Positions 62,401 to 64,000 of a stretch of 64,000 bases of DNA are shown here, in pieces. Numbering within the stretch: position 1 is the stretch's first letter; every line of letters starts with the position of its first letter. A program made the position numbers and the translations under genes. The notes beneath the pieces are model-generated. The model did no database searches, was not told the DNA's origin, and saw nothing but the letters and a program-made list of their open reading frames with translations. This DNA comes from Flabesymbios commensalis (taxonomy: Eukaryota; Annelida; Polychaeta; Terebellida; Flabelligeridae): positions 50,314,470 to 50,378,469 of the forward strand of contig OZ024902.1 in the NCBI GenBank assembly GCA_964017125.1, in the 5' to 3' direction.

Positions 62401-63434
62401 CTCATTATAGTAGTTAAGCGCCGTGTGTTCAGACCGAGATGTAGCGTGTTCAAACCCATTGATTCATTCATTCGCATGTTAAGTGATAGGGAACGCTCTT
62501 GAAAAGCAGTATCTTAAATAATTCTATTAAAAAAAAACATGCATTTACAGCCAAGTAAAGTTTCATCATACATTAGTTGAGTAGTAGAGAATATGTTATT
62601 CATGGTTCCAAGATTCATATAGAAAGTGGTTAAATTTTACTCACTTTAGAACTGAGGGTGAAACGATTGCGACGTTTCGATCTGCCTTCAGCAGATCTTG
62701 ATCATGCAATGATCAGGGTGTGTGATTCGGCTCAGGTGGTGGGGGTCGCGGAATGATCTGACCATAGATGGGTGGCAGCTGGTAGCCCTGGTCTCTGTTC
62801 ATAGAAGGGGCTCTCTGCTTGATGTGGATGGCCTCCTTCACCTTGCGTTCTATGGTCAAATCATTCCGCGACCACCACCACCTCAGCCGAATCACACACC
62901 CTGATCATTGCGTGATCAAGATCTGCTGAAGGCTAATCGAAACGTCACAATCGTTTCACTCTCAGTTCCAAAGTGAGTAAAATTTAACCACTTTCAATTA
63001 GTTAAGTAGTTTCGTGCACGAGTGTATTAGCTTAAACATCGGAGTCAGCGGCTTTGAAGTTGTCATGTTGACTAGCACAATTATTTGGCAGCTTAAACGA
63101 TTGGACGTTATTATTTGAATTTCGACATATAAAGGTCATACAACAATTATTTTGTTGAAATGCAAATTGGGTAATGATATGTTATCTATGGAAACAAATC
63201 TATAATAATTATCTCACATAAGTAGGCCTAGTGGTAAATATAGGATTTGAAATTATATATAGAATTTTTTTTTTCAGATGTGATGTAAGCTTTTATTTTT
63301 GTTTTCAGAAAAAATGTGATCGCTATTGGCCTGAAAAGGAAGGTTCAATGAAGTACGAAAATATCACAGTCCAATATATTGACAAACAGCGGTGTGCCAA
63401 TTACAATATCACAACATTAGAAGTTTCATGCTTG
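14961..63434 (+). CDS. receptor-type tyrosine-protein phosphatase, fucolectin/EGF ectodomain (17 exons, 3' end outside window)
   Basis: Seventeen exons join into one uninterrupted 779-codon frame, all with GT donors and AG acceptors in matching phase. Order: signal peptide (1-25), EGF-like (26-77), fucolectin/F5-8-type lectin (78-233), two EGF-like segments (234-312), FN3-like (313-419), second FN3-like (420-515), transmembrane helix (~528-553), basic/acidic juxtamembrane part, and PTP domain N-terminal half with KNRFKNIIAY, DYINASYIQGY and CDRYWP. Such proteins sit in the plasma membrane and dephosphorylate phosphotyrosine inside the cell in response to adhesion or glycan ligands. The catalytic HCSAG loop and any second PTP domain lie beyond the window. 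The introns after exons 1-7 are all phase 1, typical of shuffled extracellular modules. Small exons may have been missed in the two ~11-kb introns. The gene family is sure; the orthologue is not. Confidence 0.88.
15270..15331. repeat. perfect 31-bp tandem duplication
   Basis: 15270-15300 and 15301-15331 are identical (TATTAAAAAACG..CAGGATCAAC). Because the copies are perfect the duplication is young, or it is an assembly artefact. Confidence 0.95.
15377..16728. mobile_element. 1.35-kb TIR element, AGCTGTGTCTCCATATG ends
   Basis: The left end AGCTGTGTCTCCATATG and right end CATATGGAGACACAGCT are exact inverted repeats. Just inside are GACGCGATGCGTAGCGC-type motifs on the left and related ATCACGCGC/ATCACGCAT motifs on the right. 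It interrupts IR-A, so it is an insertion. No transposase frame is visible, so it is non-autonomous. A TA target is possible but not exact. It contains a TA-flanked MITE at 15464-15610. Confidence 0.7.
15464..15610. mobile_element. TA-flanked MITE with TTCTGTGAAAC ends, copy 1
   Basis: Ends are TTCTGTGAAACGC and GTTTCACAGAA with TA on both sides (Tc1/mariner-like target). The left subterminal part carries GTGACGTCACCGG, which contains a palindromic CRE-type octamer (TGACGTCA). Three more copies lie at 32208-32354, 44632-44770 and 48556-48677. Confidence 0.85.
18553..18650. mobile_element. CCCAGCAAACAC palindromic MITE, copy a
   Basis: It opens CCCAGCAGACACAAGAC and closes GTCTTGTGTCTCCTG, with a central pair of inverted GGTCCA/TTGAACCAACATTG motifs. 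It is a near-complete palindrome of ~100 bases with no coding capacity. Confidence 0.75.
19196..19281. repeat. 41-bp-arm hairpin with GTTA loop (hairpin 2)
   Basis: Arms 19196-19236 and 19241-19281 (TATATCGTCGCCTCGGAGC..ACACTC) pair with three mismatches. The loop is GTTA at 19237-19240. Confidence 0.9.
20462..21989. mobile_element. 1.53-kb TIR element with 8-bp target duplication
   Basis: The direct repeat AGTTTACA flanks both ends exactly (20454-20461 and 21990-21997). The ends are GGTGTGCGCCTTTTAGTCAG and the inverted CTGACTAAAAGGGTGTCACC. Both subterminal regions are tandem arrays of AGAAGGCCCGTTAGTC (20475-20660) and its inverted form (21830-21980). An 8-bp duplication points to hAT, P or a related superfamily. 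No transposase is visible, so it is non-autonomous. The compact IR-A copy at 38 kb lacks it. Confidence 0.9.
21304..21474. mobile_element. 171-bp MITE with CAGTGGCGGATCCAG ends
   Basis: The inverted ends CAGTGGCGGATCCAG and CTGGATCCGCCACTG are flanked by CAATG on both sides (21299-21303, 21475-21479). It is inserted inside the 1.53-kb element and so is younger than it. A solitary right end of a related element (TTGGATCCGCCACTG) lies near 60626-60640. Confidence 0.9.
22053..22509. mobile_element. 457-bp Tc1/mariner-like non-autonomous element
   Basis: The ends are inverted (left AACAAAAAAAGAAACGCAAC, right GTTGCGTTTCTTTTTGTGT) with TA at both borders. The interior has no transposase frame. 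The compact IR-A copy lacks it. Confidence 0.85.
23081..24490. repeat. mosaic of palindromic MITEs and GGGGAGACAT repeats
   Basis: Two copies of AACTAGAAGRGTCTRGTTTTTT..ATGTCTCCCCTC (23081-23142, 23779-23838) and two short hairpins ATGTC(T)CC..TGTGTAC.GAGGGGAGACAT (near 23746-23780 and 24453-24489) bracket several CCCAGCAAACAC palindromes (23161-23269, composite 23321-23690, 24131-24239). Open frames of 60-150 residues on both strands are by-products. No gene is seen. Confidence 0.7.
24725..24868. repeat. (TTC)48 microsatellite
   Basis: About 48 uninterrupted TTC units. It lies in intron 1, ~900 bases upstream of exon 2, and reads as poly-Phe or poly-Glu only by chance. Confidence 0.97.
25764..25919 (+). 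CDS. RPTP exon 2: EGF-like domain
   Basis: 52 codons, phase 1 at both ends. The Cys pattern is DCRFGVGCAFPCRC, ETCDPDRGFCG, GCQKG, then WYGPGCLI, the usual laminin/MEGF-like EGF that precedes the fucolectin domain in molluscan proteins of this type. The acceptor is TTACACAG and the donor GTAACG. Confidence 0.88.
25980..26057. repeat. nested inverted repeats just after exon 2
   Basis: TCACAGGCACCTGA (25980-25993) is exactly inverted at 26044-26057. Inside it is a second pair, GAGTGA/TCACTC. The structure begins 60 bases downstream of the exon 2 donor. It could be a small MITE; no target duplication was identified. Confidence 0.8.
26379..26446. repeat. (ACT)n microsatellite
   Basis: About 20 ACT units with a few ATT interruptions at both ends. 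Confidence 0.95.
26649..26841 (+). mobile_element. tRNA-derived SINE, copy 1
   Basis: The head GGGGGCCCTGGTGCAGTAGTT fits an A box, followed by CCTGCTTGGAAAGTCG and a degenerate B box (GGGCTCGAATTATTATTCCTG). The body GTGTCTGGAGCATAGAGGGCAGT and tail TGTGCACAAAGGTGGCCTAAA are shared with the copy at 60161-60670. It ends at a C-run. Confidence 0.8.
26842..27900. repeat. ~1-kb inverted repeat, left arm
   Basis: It matches 35230-36200 in inverted orientation, best at the outer ends (GTTAACAGCAAAAAAATA, TTTATATTTTGACCCCTTAT, GCTACGCAAACGTCTGTCG, TTGTTTAGCAATCTACACATG) and more weakly inward to AAATGGCCGCCAAAA. A 134-residue open frame at 27496 has no recognisable domain and lies in this diverged repeat. 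Confidence 0.75.
27830..28200. promoter_or_regulatory. possible CpG-richer promoter-like segment in intron 2
   Basis: The segment has locally higher G+C and CpG, a canonical CCAAT box (AACCAATCAGGA at 27906-27917) and a GTGCATTCTGG element close by. No transcript, TATA box or downstream coding exon could be linked to it. It may be an alternative internal promoter or part of an old repeat. Confidence 0.25.
28438..28537. mobile_element. CCCAGCAAACAC palindromic MITE, copy b
   Basis: CCCAGCAAACGCAAGACATTTGTATGAC is inverted at the far end, around the centre GCCCAACGTCTTCGACGTTGG. A related, more eroded palindrome lies just before it at 28335-28425. Confidence 0.8.
29320..29535. repeat. CAG-rich minisatellite, three units
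   Basis: TCTACAGYGATAAYAGC starts units at 29331, 29389 and 29461, with CACAGCAGCATCAGCAACAG between them. Frames read Gln-rich peptides (QQHQQQVYSDNS), but none continues into splice-compatible coding sequence, so I do not call a gene. Confidence 0.75.
29640..32206. other. intron 2, no gene seen
   Basis: Unique-looking AT-rich DNA. A small palindrome around TTCACACACATAATTATGTGTGAA lies near 30032-30055. No exon with compatible phase, RNA gene or clear element end was found. Confidence 0.5.
32208..32354. mobile_element. TTCTGTGAAAC MITE, copy 2
   Basis: Same ends and interior as 15464-15610, including AGTGATGTCACCGG, where one base of the CRE-like octamer is changed, and GTCAAGGCTATTGAG near the right end. 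TA is present on the right side only. Confidence 0.85.
33395..33485. repeat. ~90-bp direct repeat with 36851-36945
   Basis: Both copies contain TCTMWAMGCKTTYCAGGATG, a T-run, then TTATCTCTGG and GGGAAC or GGAAAAC. They are diverged. The surrounding 32.4-34.0 kb shows no gene. Confidence 0.5.
34170..34790. repeat. tandem array, four units of ~130-170 bases
   Basis: GGTTACCTGTCGAAGCTATG or a variant begins units at 34211, 34381, 34511 and 34654. Each is followed by TTATCAAGGTTTCCGCTCTAACCAAA, CTCTGGTCGG or GCAGACTGGTC, and GAGGCTCCACCAG. The copies are 75-85 percent alike by eye. No coding potential is seen. Confidence 0.75.
35230..36200. repeat. ~1-kb inverted repeat, right arm
   Basis: Inverted partner of 26842-27900. 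The outer boundary is a long G-run (36186-36199), which faces the C-run at the left arm's outer edge. Confidence 0.75.
37377..37607 (+). CDS. RPTP exon 3: fucolectin domain, first half
   Basis: 77 codons, phase 1-1. GNVGLNKPTTIPDNS corresponds to the NVALxKP start of fucolectin/F5-8-like domains; GYPAVDGDVN and SPWWRVDLGGSHRVYSV are the characteristic core. The acceptor is TTATTTCAG and the donor GTGAGT. Confidence 0.92.
37801..38133. repeat. ~330-bp direct repeat, left copy
   Basis: It matches 39414-39750 at roughly 85 percent: GCTAGAAGACAAGTGTCA, TAGCAGCTCCTAA, ACATCACAGGTCCAGCCCA, ATCCAATAGAATG and TCAGAGCTGCATGATCAA. The two copies bracket the compact IR-A copy. Confidence 0.8.
38150..38875. 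repeat. dispersed repeat IR-A, compact copy
   Basis: Inverted relative to intron 1. It lacks the four insertions found in the 15-22.7 kb copy and so serves as an empty-site reference for them. Confidence 0.75.
39414..39750. repeat. ~330-bp direct repeat, right copy
   Basis: Partner of 37801-38133. The rest of the intron up to exon 4 (39751-40502) shows nothing I can identify. Confidence 0.8.
40503..40739 (+). CDS. RPTP exon 4: fucolectin domain, second half
   Basis: 79 codons, phase 1-1. AHVQLHVSDE, TRCGYYNKL, TITCTNNRTGQFVTLYR and DYLALCEVVVMGVRL follow the family pattern in which the Cys before NRTGxFVTL pairs late in the fold and LxLCEVxVxG closes the domain. An N-glycosylation sequon (NNRT) is visible. 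Confidence 0.92.
40892..41083. mobile_element. TA-flanked MITE with CGGAGCCCC ends
   Basis: TA borders both sides. Inverted ends of ~55 bp run from CGGAGCCCCTAAAGGGACA through GAAAATAAAATTAAATCGTG. The centre repeats CGTGCCCACGATTTATAATC twice and once inverted. Confidence 0.9.
42012..42104 (+). CDS. RPTP exon 5: EGF-like segment
   Basis: 31 codons, phase 1-1: DCTSCDKDSDCSDITGCEKC and PAGKRLPDCKD, a short Cys-rich module typical after the fucolectin domain. Acceptor TTTTTTTAG, donor GTGAGT. Confidence 0.85.
42261..42404 (+). CDS. RPTP exon 6: EGF-like domain
   Basis: 48 codons, phase 1-1: CKAGEYGYKCEGVCGNC, NSCASEDGICKDGC and GDTCHQYI, the standard pattern of C-x-x-G-x-Y-G followed by spaced Cys pairs. 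Acceptor TTAATTGCAG, donor GTTAGA (weaker). Confidence 0.88.
   Translation: MVKQENMAINVKEYVVIVLLLILVLLRMVFVKMGVSCGQLVIRAIST
42846..43166 (+). CDS. RPTP exon 7: FN3-like domain 1
   Basis: 107 codons, phase 1-1. AFSISVSWNTKAF provides the conserved Trp of strand B, YDYNITYKS the strand C Tyr, and LEHNTNYGVKVVPF the typical LxPxTxYxVxV turn. Donor GTAAAT. Confidence 0.85.
43312..43382 (+). CDS. RPTP exon 8: start of FN3-like domain 2
   Basis: Phase 1 to phase 0, 24 codons with the split codon. EPVLSDYTSELLRSSDGDII then IEWQ gives the strand A-B part of a second FN3-like fold. Donor GTGAGA. Confidence 0.78.
43710..43926 (+). CDS. RPTP exon 9: rest of FN3-like domain 2
   Basis: Phase 0 to 1. 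CDRIVKVEIHYYIGDDDVHN, then LNYTLSDLPPGCYFMQLHIT and NEICLNIQG. Two or three N-glycosylation sequons are visible (NIT, NYT). Acceptor after a long A-run, AATTGTAG. Confidence 0.8.
44222..44336 (+). CDS. RPTP exon 10: stalk and transmembrane helix
   Basis: Phase 1 to 2. TASTTEHTATP is a Ser/Thr stalk, followed by a ~26-residue hydrophobic run (VGLIVGSTLGLILIFG, then IVILLLVVII) and the first Arg of the stop-transfer signal. Acceptor TGTTTTTTCAG, donor GTATGT. Confidence 0.9.
44530..44605. repeat. 76-nt hairpin
   Basis: GGGGATCGTCTTTATACATG pairs with the inverted CATATGAAGACGGTCCCC-like right side, and the inner arms ACGTCAGAATCT.ACGTC pair across a few-base loop. Arms differ at several positions. 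Its loop is not GTTA. Confidence 0.8.
44632..44770. mobile_element. TTCTGTGAAAC MITE, copy 3 (right end lost)
   Basis: The left end TTCTGTGAAACGCAGTGACG is intact with TA before it. The body runs to GTCAAGGCTATTGAGTT, but the terminal CACAGAA is missing. Confidence 0.8.
44829..45353. repeat. two direct ~250-bp units
   Basis: 44829-45076 and 45098-45353 share AACAAAATAAATAATATAAC, GGGATAACTCGCTGA, CGTCGGAGAATCGGAGGACA and CATTTATTCTTACATCAG. They differ by point changes and small indels. Confidence 0.85.
45354..47862. other. intron 10, no gene seen
   Basis: AT-rich DNA without recognisable coding sequence. A 65-bp block at 46774-46842 (GACGCTGGCGAATGGATGTG..) recurs at 48364-48436 in direct orientation 1.6 kb away, so part of this stretch may belong to an element I cannot name. 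Confidence 0.5.
47864..48345. repeat. three tandem 108-bp units, the second and third separated by a MITE
   Basis: CCCAATTCTGA starts units at 47864, 47971 and 48249. Each has TTGTCAACCCAARCC, GGTTTTAAACTACATCC and GAGGATGTAAGAACG or close variants. The spacing is 107 and then 278 bases; subtracting the inserted MITE and one TA restores 108. Confidence 0.85.
48066..48233. mobile_element. 168-bp MITE with G/C-run subterminal repeats
   Basis: TA flanks both sides. The ends AGGGACGCACCATTATATAA and ATTAAATAGTGCGTCTC are inverted, followed by an 11-base G-run on the left and a C-run on the right. It is inserted in the 108-bp tandem array. Confidence 0.85.
48556..48677. mobile_element. TTCTGTGAAAC MITE, copy 4
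   Basis: A shorter, eroded copy (TTCTGTGAAACGCAGAGACG to TTTTAACAGAA) with TA close to both ends. A lone right terminus (GAGTTTCACAGAA) lies ~110 bases upstream at 48434-48447. Confidence 0.75.
49030..53288. mobile_element. 4.3-kb segment with ~460-bp inverted ends
   Basis: The left arm 49030-49487 and right arm 52829-53288 are inverted copies: GGTGCGGTATGTCA outermost, then GGGGCTCAATTTTTCCCGCC, ATGTCCGCCATCGAAATCAC, CCCATGTTTTTGGGTA, and TCTGAATGATGG..GGACCC innermost. Similarity is roughly 80-85 percent. The interior has only short frames and no transposase I recognise. No clear target duplication was found, so it could also be two inverted copies of one repeat. Confidence 0.65.
51737..51952. 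repeat. 108-bp tandem duplication
   Basis: 51737-51844 and 51845-51952 are identical except for about one base (CTGTTCAC against CTGTACAC). A short stop-bounded frame crosses the first unit. The duplication is young. Confidence 0.95.
53355..53470 (+). CDS. RPTP exon 11: juxtamembrane segment
   Basis: Phase 2 to 1. RRRKAPEHAPDLNAPLESLN then DATEDDTRHGDHGETSDK: basic residues directly after the membrane, then an acidic linker. It completes the stop-transfer signal begun in exon 10. Acceptor GTTTTCAG, donor GTGGGT. Confidence 0.82.
54146..54255. mobile_element. CCCAGTAAACAC palindromic MITE, copy c
   Basis: The best preserved copy: CCCAGTAAACACAAAACATT and the inverted AATGTTTTGTGTTTGCTAGG, with near-perfect pairing along the whole length around ACGCCGAAGACGTTGGGCCG. 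Confidence 0.9.
54552..55015. repeat. (ATTC)n then (GTTC)n microsatellite
   Basis: Pure (CATT)n to ~54870, a short (TTTA)n stretch, then (CGTT)n to 55015. It ends about 110 bases before the exon 12 acceptor. The 264-residue open frame combines the array with exon 12 and is not a protein. Confidence 0.97.
55126..55259 (+). CDS. RPTP exon 12: linker into the PTP domain
   Basis: Phase 1 to 0, 45 codons: VNDTAIRENTKLAAVFQDTY, a helical stretch, ending NGFKMEYQ, the usual F..EY.. entry to the PTP fold. Acceptor AAATCACAG, donor GTGAGA. Confidence 0.85.
55718..55805 (+). CDS. RPTP exon 13: PTP domain motif 1
   Basis: ALPAELINECKDGKQEGNCN then KNRFKNIIAY. The KNRYxNIxxY motif packs near the phosphotyrosine pocket in PTPs. 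Phase 0 to 1. Confidence 0.93.
56150..56223 (+). CDS. RPTP exon 14: PTP motif 2
   Basis: DYNRVVLDKSPGTGSDYINA then SYIQ, the D-Y-I-N-A-S motif of PTP catalytic domains. Phase 1 to 0, donor GTGAAA. Confidence 0.93.
56224..58785. other. intron 14, first part, no gene seen
   Basis: AT-rich DNA without exons. An eroded CCCAGCAAACAC palindrome lies at about 57148-57254. An 80-residue open frame at 56765 has no recognisable domain. Confidence 0.5.
58790..60160. mobile_element. ~1.37-kb segment with inverted GGGGGTAATCTGAAACT minisatellites
   Basis: The left end (58800-58915) carries TTACCCCGAGGGTAATCTGA and TAGTTTCAAATTACCCCC. The right end (59975-60160) carries several ACGTACCCCCCGGTACGCTG and AACTAGTTTCAACGTACC units plus GGGGGTAATCTGAAACTAGG, in inverted orientation. 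The layout resembles the 1.53-kb element at 20.5 kb. Inside are three diverged ~95-bp units (CACTTTAATCTCC near 59121, 59213 and 59287) and hairpin 3. Exact ends and target duplication are not resolved. Confidence 0.6.
59691..59753. repeat. ~29-bp-arm hairpin with GTTA loop (hairpin 3)
   Basis: TTTTTCCACTCACTTGAAGG..ATCGC pairs with GCGAGGTACACCTTCAAGTG..AAAAA with a few mismatches and one indel. The loop is GTTA at 59721-59724. Confidence 0.85.
60161..60670 (+). mobile_element. tRNA-derived SINE, copy 2, with a second tRNA-like unit and MITE remnant
   Basis: The head GGGGGCCTGGCGCAGTGGGC is a good A box, and GCGGGTTCGCCCC (from about 60210) a B box. A second tRNA-like unit follows at 60300-60385 (GTAACCGAGAGAGCGAGAG, TTTCGAATCCTG). 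The body GTGTCTGGAGGGCAGT and tail ATGTGTGCACACAGATGGCC, then TAAAACCCC, match copy 1. The right end of a CAGTGGCGGATCC-type MITE (near 60626-60640) interrupts the body. The tail leads straight into an ATTC array. Confidence 0.8.
60671..60976. repeat. (ATTC)n/(CGTT)n microsatellite at a SINE tail
   Basis: (CATT)n, then (CGTT)n, then (CATT)n again. It begins directly after the SINE tail and ends ~80 bases before the exon 15 acceptor. HSFI frames across it are artefacts. Confidence 0.97.
61057..61096 (+). CDS. RPTP exon 15: PTP core
   Basis: A small 40-base exon, phase 0 to 1: GYAEKKNHYVACQG. With exon 14 it gives SYIQGY..YVACQGP, the standard continuation of the PTP domain. Confidence 0.9.
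61300..61397 (+). CDS. RPTP exon 16: PTP core
   Basis: PTKHTVDDIWKMIWQLEINR then IVMLTLLSEGGR: the QGPxxxTxxDFWxMxW and IVMLTxLxExG motifs. Phase 1 to 0, donor GTAAAC. Confidence 0.93.
61510..62285. repeat. diverged direct repeats in intron 16
   Basis: Two ~160-base units near 61515 and 61755 share TTTCAACGTAAAA or TGTCAACGTAAAA, ATGATGACAAAAAA and CTTTGGCCTTT or CTTTGACCTTT. Three ~65-base units at 62110-62275 share AACAAATGARAGTA and TTCTAARAATGG. All are strongly diverged. Confidence 0.5.
62385..62476 (+). mobile_element. possible degenerate tRNA-like SINE end with ATTC tail
   Basis: ATAGTAGTTAAGCGCC could be an A box and GTGTTCAAACCC is a reasonable B box, followed by ATTGATTCATTCATTCG. 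Too short and eroded to be sure. Confidence 0.4.
62622..62995. mobile_element. Penelope-like element tail fragment between ~145-bp inverted arms
   Basis: The minus-strand frame over the centre reads ERKVKEAIHIKQRAPSMNRD then QGYQLPPIYGQII, which matches the conserved end of Penelope-like (RT plus GIY-YIG) proteins (EAIxI, NRDxGYxLPxIY). The arms (62622-62766, ~62851-62995) are inverted copies that include the last codons, so both strands read GQIIPRPPPP.PNHTP. Next to these lies CTGCTGAAGGC..CGAAACGTC, resembling the hammerhead core often carried by these elements. Only a fossil tail is present. Confidence 0.7.
63309..63434 (+). CDS. RPTP exon 17: PTP core (last exon in window)
   Basis: 42 codons, phase 0-0: KKCDRYWPEKEGSMKYENIT, then VQYIDKQRCANYNITTLEVS and CL. 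The KCxxYWP motif is diagnostic of PTP domains. The WPD loop and HCSxGxGR catalytic loop should be in following exons outside the window. Acceptor GTTTTCAG, donor GTACGT. Confidence 0.9.
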
Positions 63435-64000
63435 GTACGTCTGCATTATCTTTAACCCTATTCCAGTTTGGGGGGTCCCGCAACATGCACCGCTGTGTGG
63501 TCACCAAGCCAGCTCGTCGGTCGAGCGGTTGTTCGCTGCAGGAAATTATTACAATGCCAGTTGTCACGTTTTCAGAATAATGTGTAAGAGGCGGGTAGAC
63601 TTCTGCTTAATCCTGTGAAACCTAATCGGGACATATTAAGATTATTTTGCCTGTGTTTATGTCTTTTTTTAGGGGGAAAGAGAGGTACACATTTCTGTAC
63701 ACCAGTCCTTATGAACATGTGCAATATAACGTTTCCGGTCTTTCGGTTAATACTTTTGTCTTTAACAAGTGTTCAGAAAAAAATATTCACGATTTTATTT
63801 GTGGTGAGGAGTTTAAAGAGGTTTGGTTGGAATAATGTCGCAGATAGTGGGCCAGCACTACATCAGAATTGGGCCAATGTATTGTGTTATCTGTTTTTTC
63901 TGGCGCCGGGGTGTTAAAGCGTCACCAACATAATGCAACAGTCAGAAAACACGGTACAATCACCCAGTGCTGTTTCAATGGCATGCCAGCGTCGAAGACT
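63435..64000. other. intron 17 start, with a partial palindromic MITE at the edge
   Basis: No further exon was found: the frames after GGGGGAAAGAGAGG at 63672 do not continue the PTP domain. From about 63840 motifs of the GGGCCAGC/AATTGGGCCAATG family appear, and from 63940 a probable AAACACGGTACAATC..GCCAGCGTCGAAGAC copy is cut off by the window end. Confidence 0.5.

Noticed and set aside
62713-62904. Two similar 60-residue frames on opposite strands taken as a gene pair
   Set aside because: The similarity is explained by the inverted arms; only the central minus-strand part resembles a Penelope-like protein end.
63615-63917. Possible next RPTP exon after exon 17
   Set aside because: The frames after the candidate acceptor near 63672 contain no WPD-loop or other PTP sequence and meet stops soon.

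Overview
The window looks like intronic and intergenic DNA of a marine invertebrate, most probably a mollusc or another lophotrochozoan. The DNA is AT-rich and full of repeats, the genes are intron-rich with GT-AG splice sites, and LINEs, tRNA-derived SINEs, palindromic MITEs and long tetranucleotide arrays are all present. The only host gene I can support is a receptor-type protein tyrosine phosphatase (RPTP) with a fucolectin/EGF ectodomain, an architecture common in molluscs and brachiopods. The species assignment is inference.

Layout. 0.2-5.3 kb: a nearly full-length LINE of the Jockey/CR1 group on the minus strand. 5.4-10.8 kb: a partial second copy of the same LINE and two copies of a ~0.7-kb repeat, best explained as a tandem duplication later interrupted by a GC-richer ~1.8-kb segment. 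10.8-14.9 kb: no gene; a GCGAAA-rich block, a long (ATTC)n array, a minisatellite and a perfect-looking hairpin. 14.96 kb to the right edge: the RPTP gene on the plus strand, read here as 17 exons coding 779 residues in one continuous frame: signal peptide, EGF-like, fucolectin (F5/8-type), two EGF-like repeats, two FN3-like domains, one transmembrane helix, a basic juxtamembrane segment and the first half of a PTP domain. The window ends before the catalytic Cys loop.

The introns are large (up to ~11 kb) and consist of nested mobile elements: a 1.5-kb element with an exact 8-bp target duplication, several TA-flanked MITEs, a family of ~110-bp palindromes, a 4.3-kb segment with ~460-bp inverted ends, a tail fragment of a Penelope-like element, and SINEs whose 3' ends run into ATTC repeats.

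Most interesting: ORF1 of the LINE, present in both copies, is an L1-ORF1p-like coiled-coil/nucleic-acid-binding protein fused at its C-terminus to a clear NADAR (YbiA-like) domain. This family processes ADP-ribose derivatives, and characterised members remove ADP-ribose from guanine in DNA. A retrotransposon carrying its own de-ADP-ribosylation domain would be a plausible counter-defence system. Also notable are three long hairpins with unrelated stems but the same GTTA tetraloop. All assignments were made by eye from translations; no database search was run.
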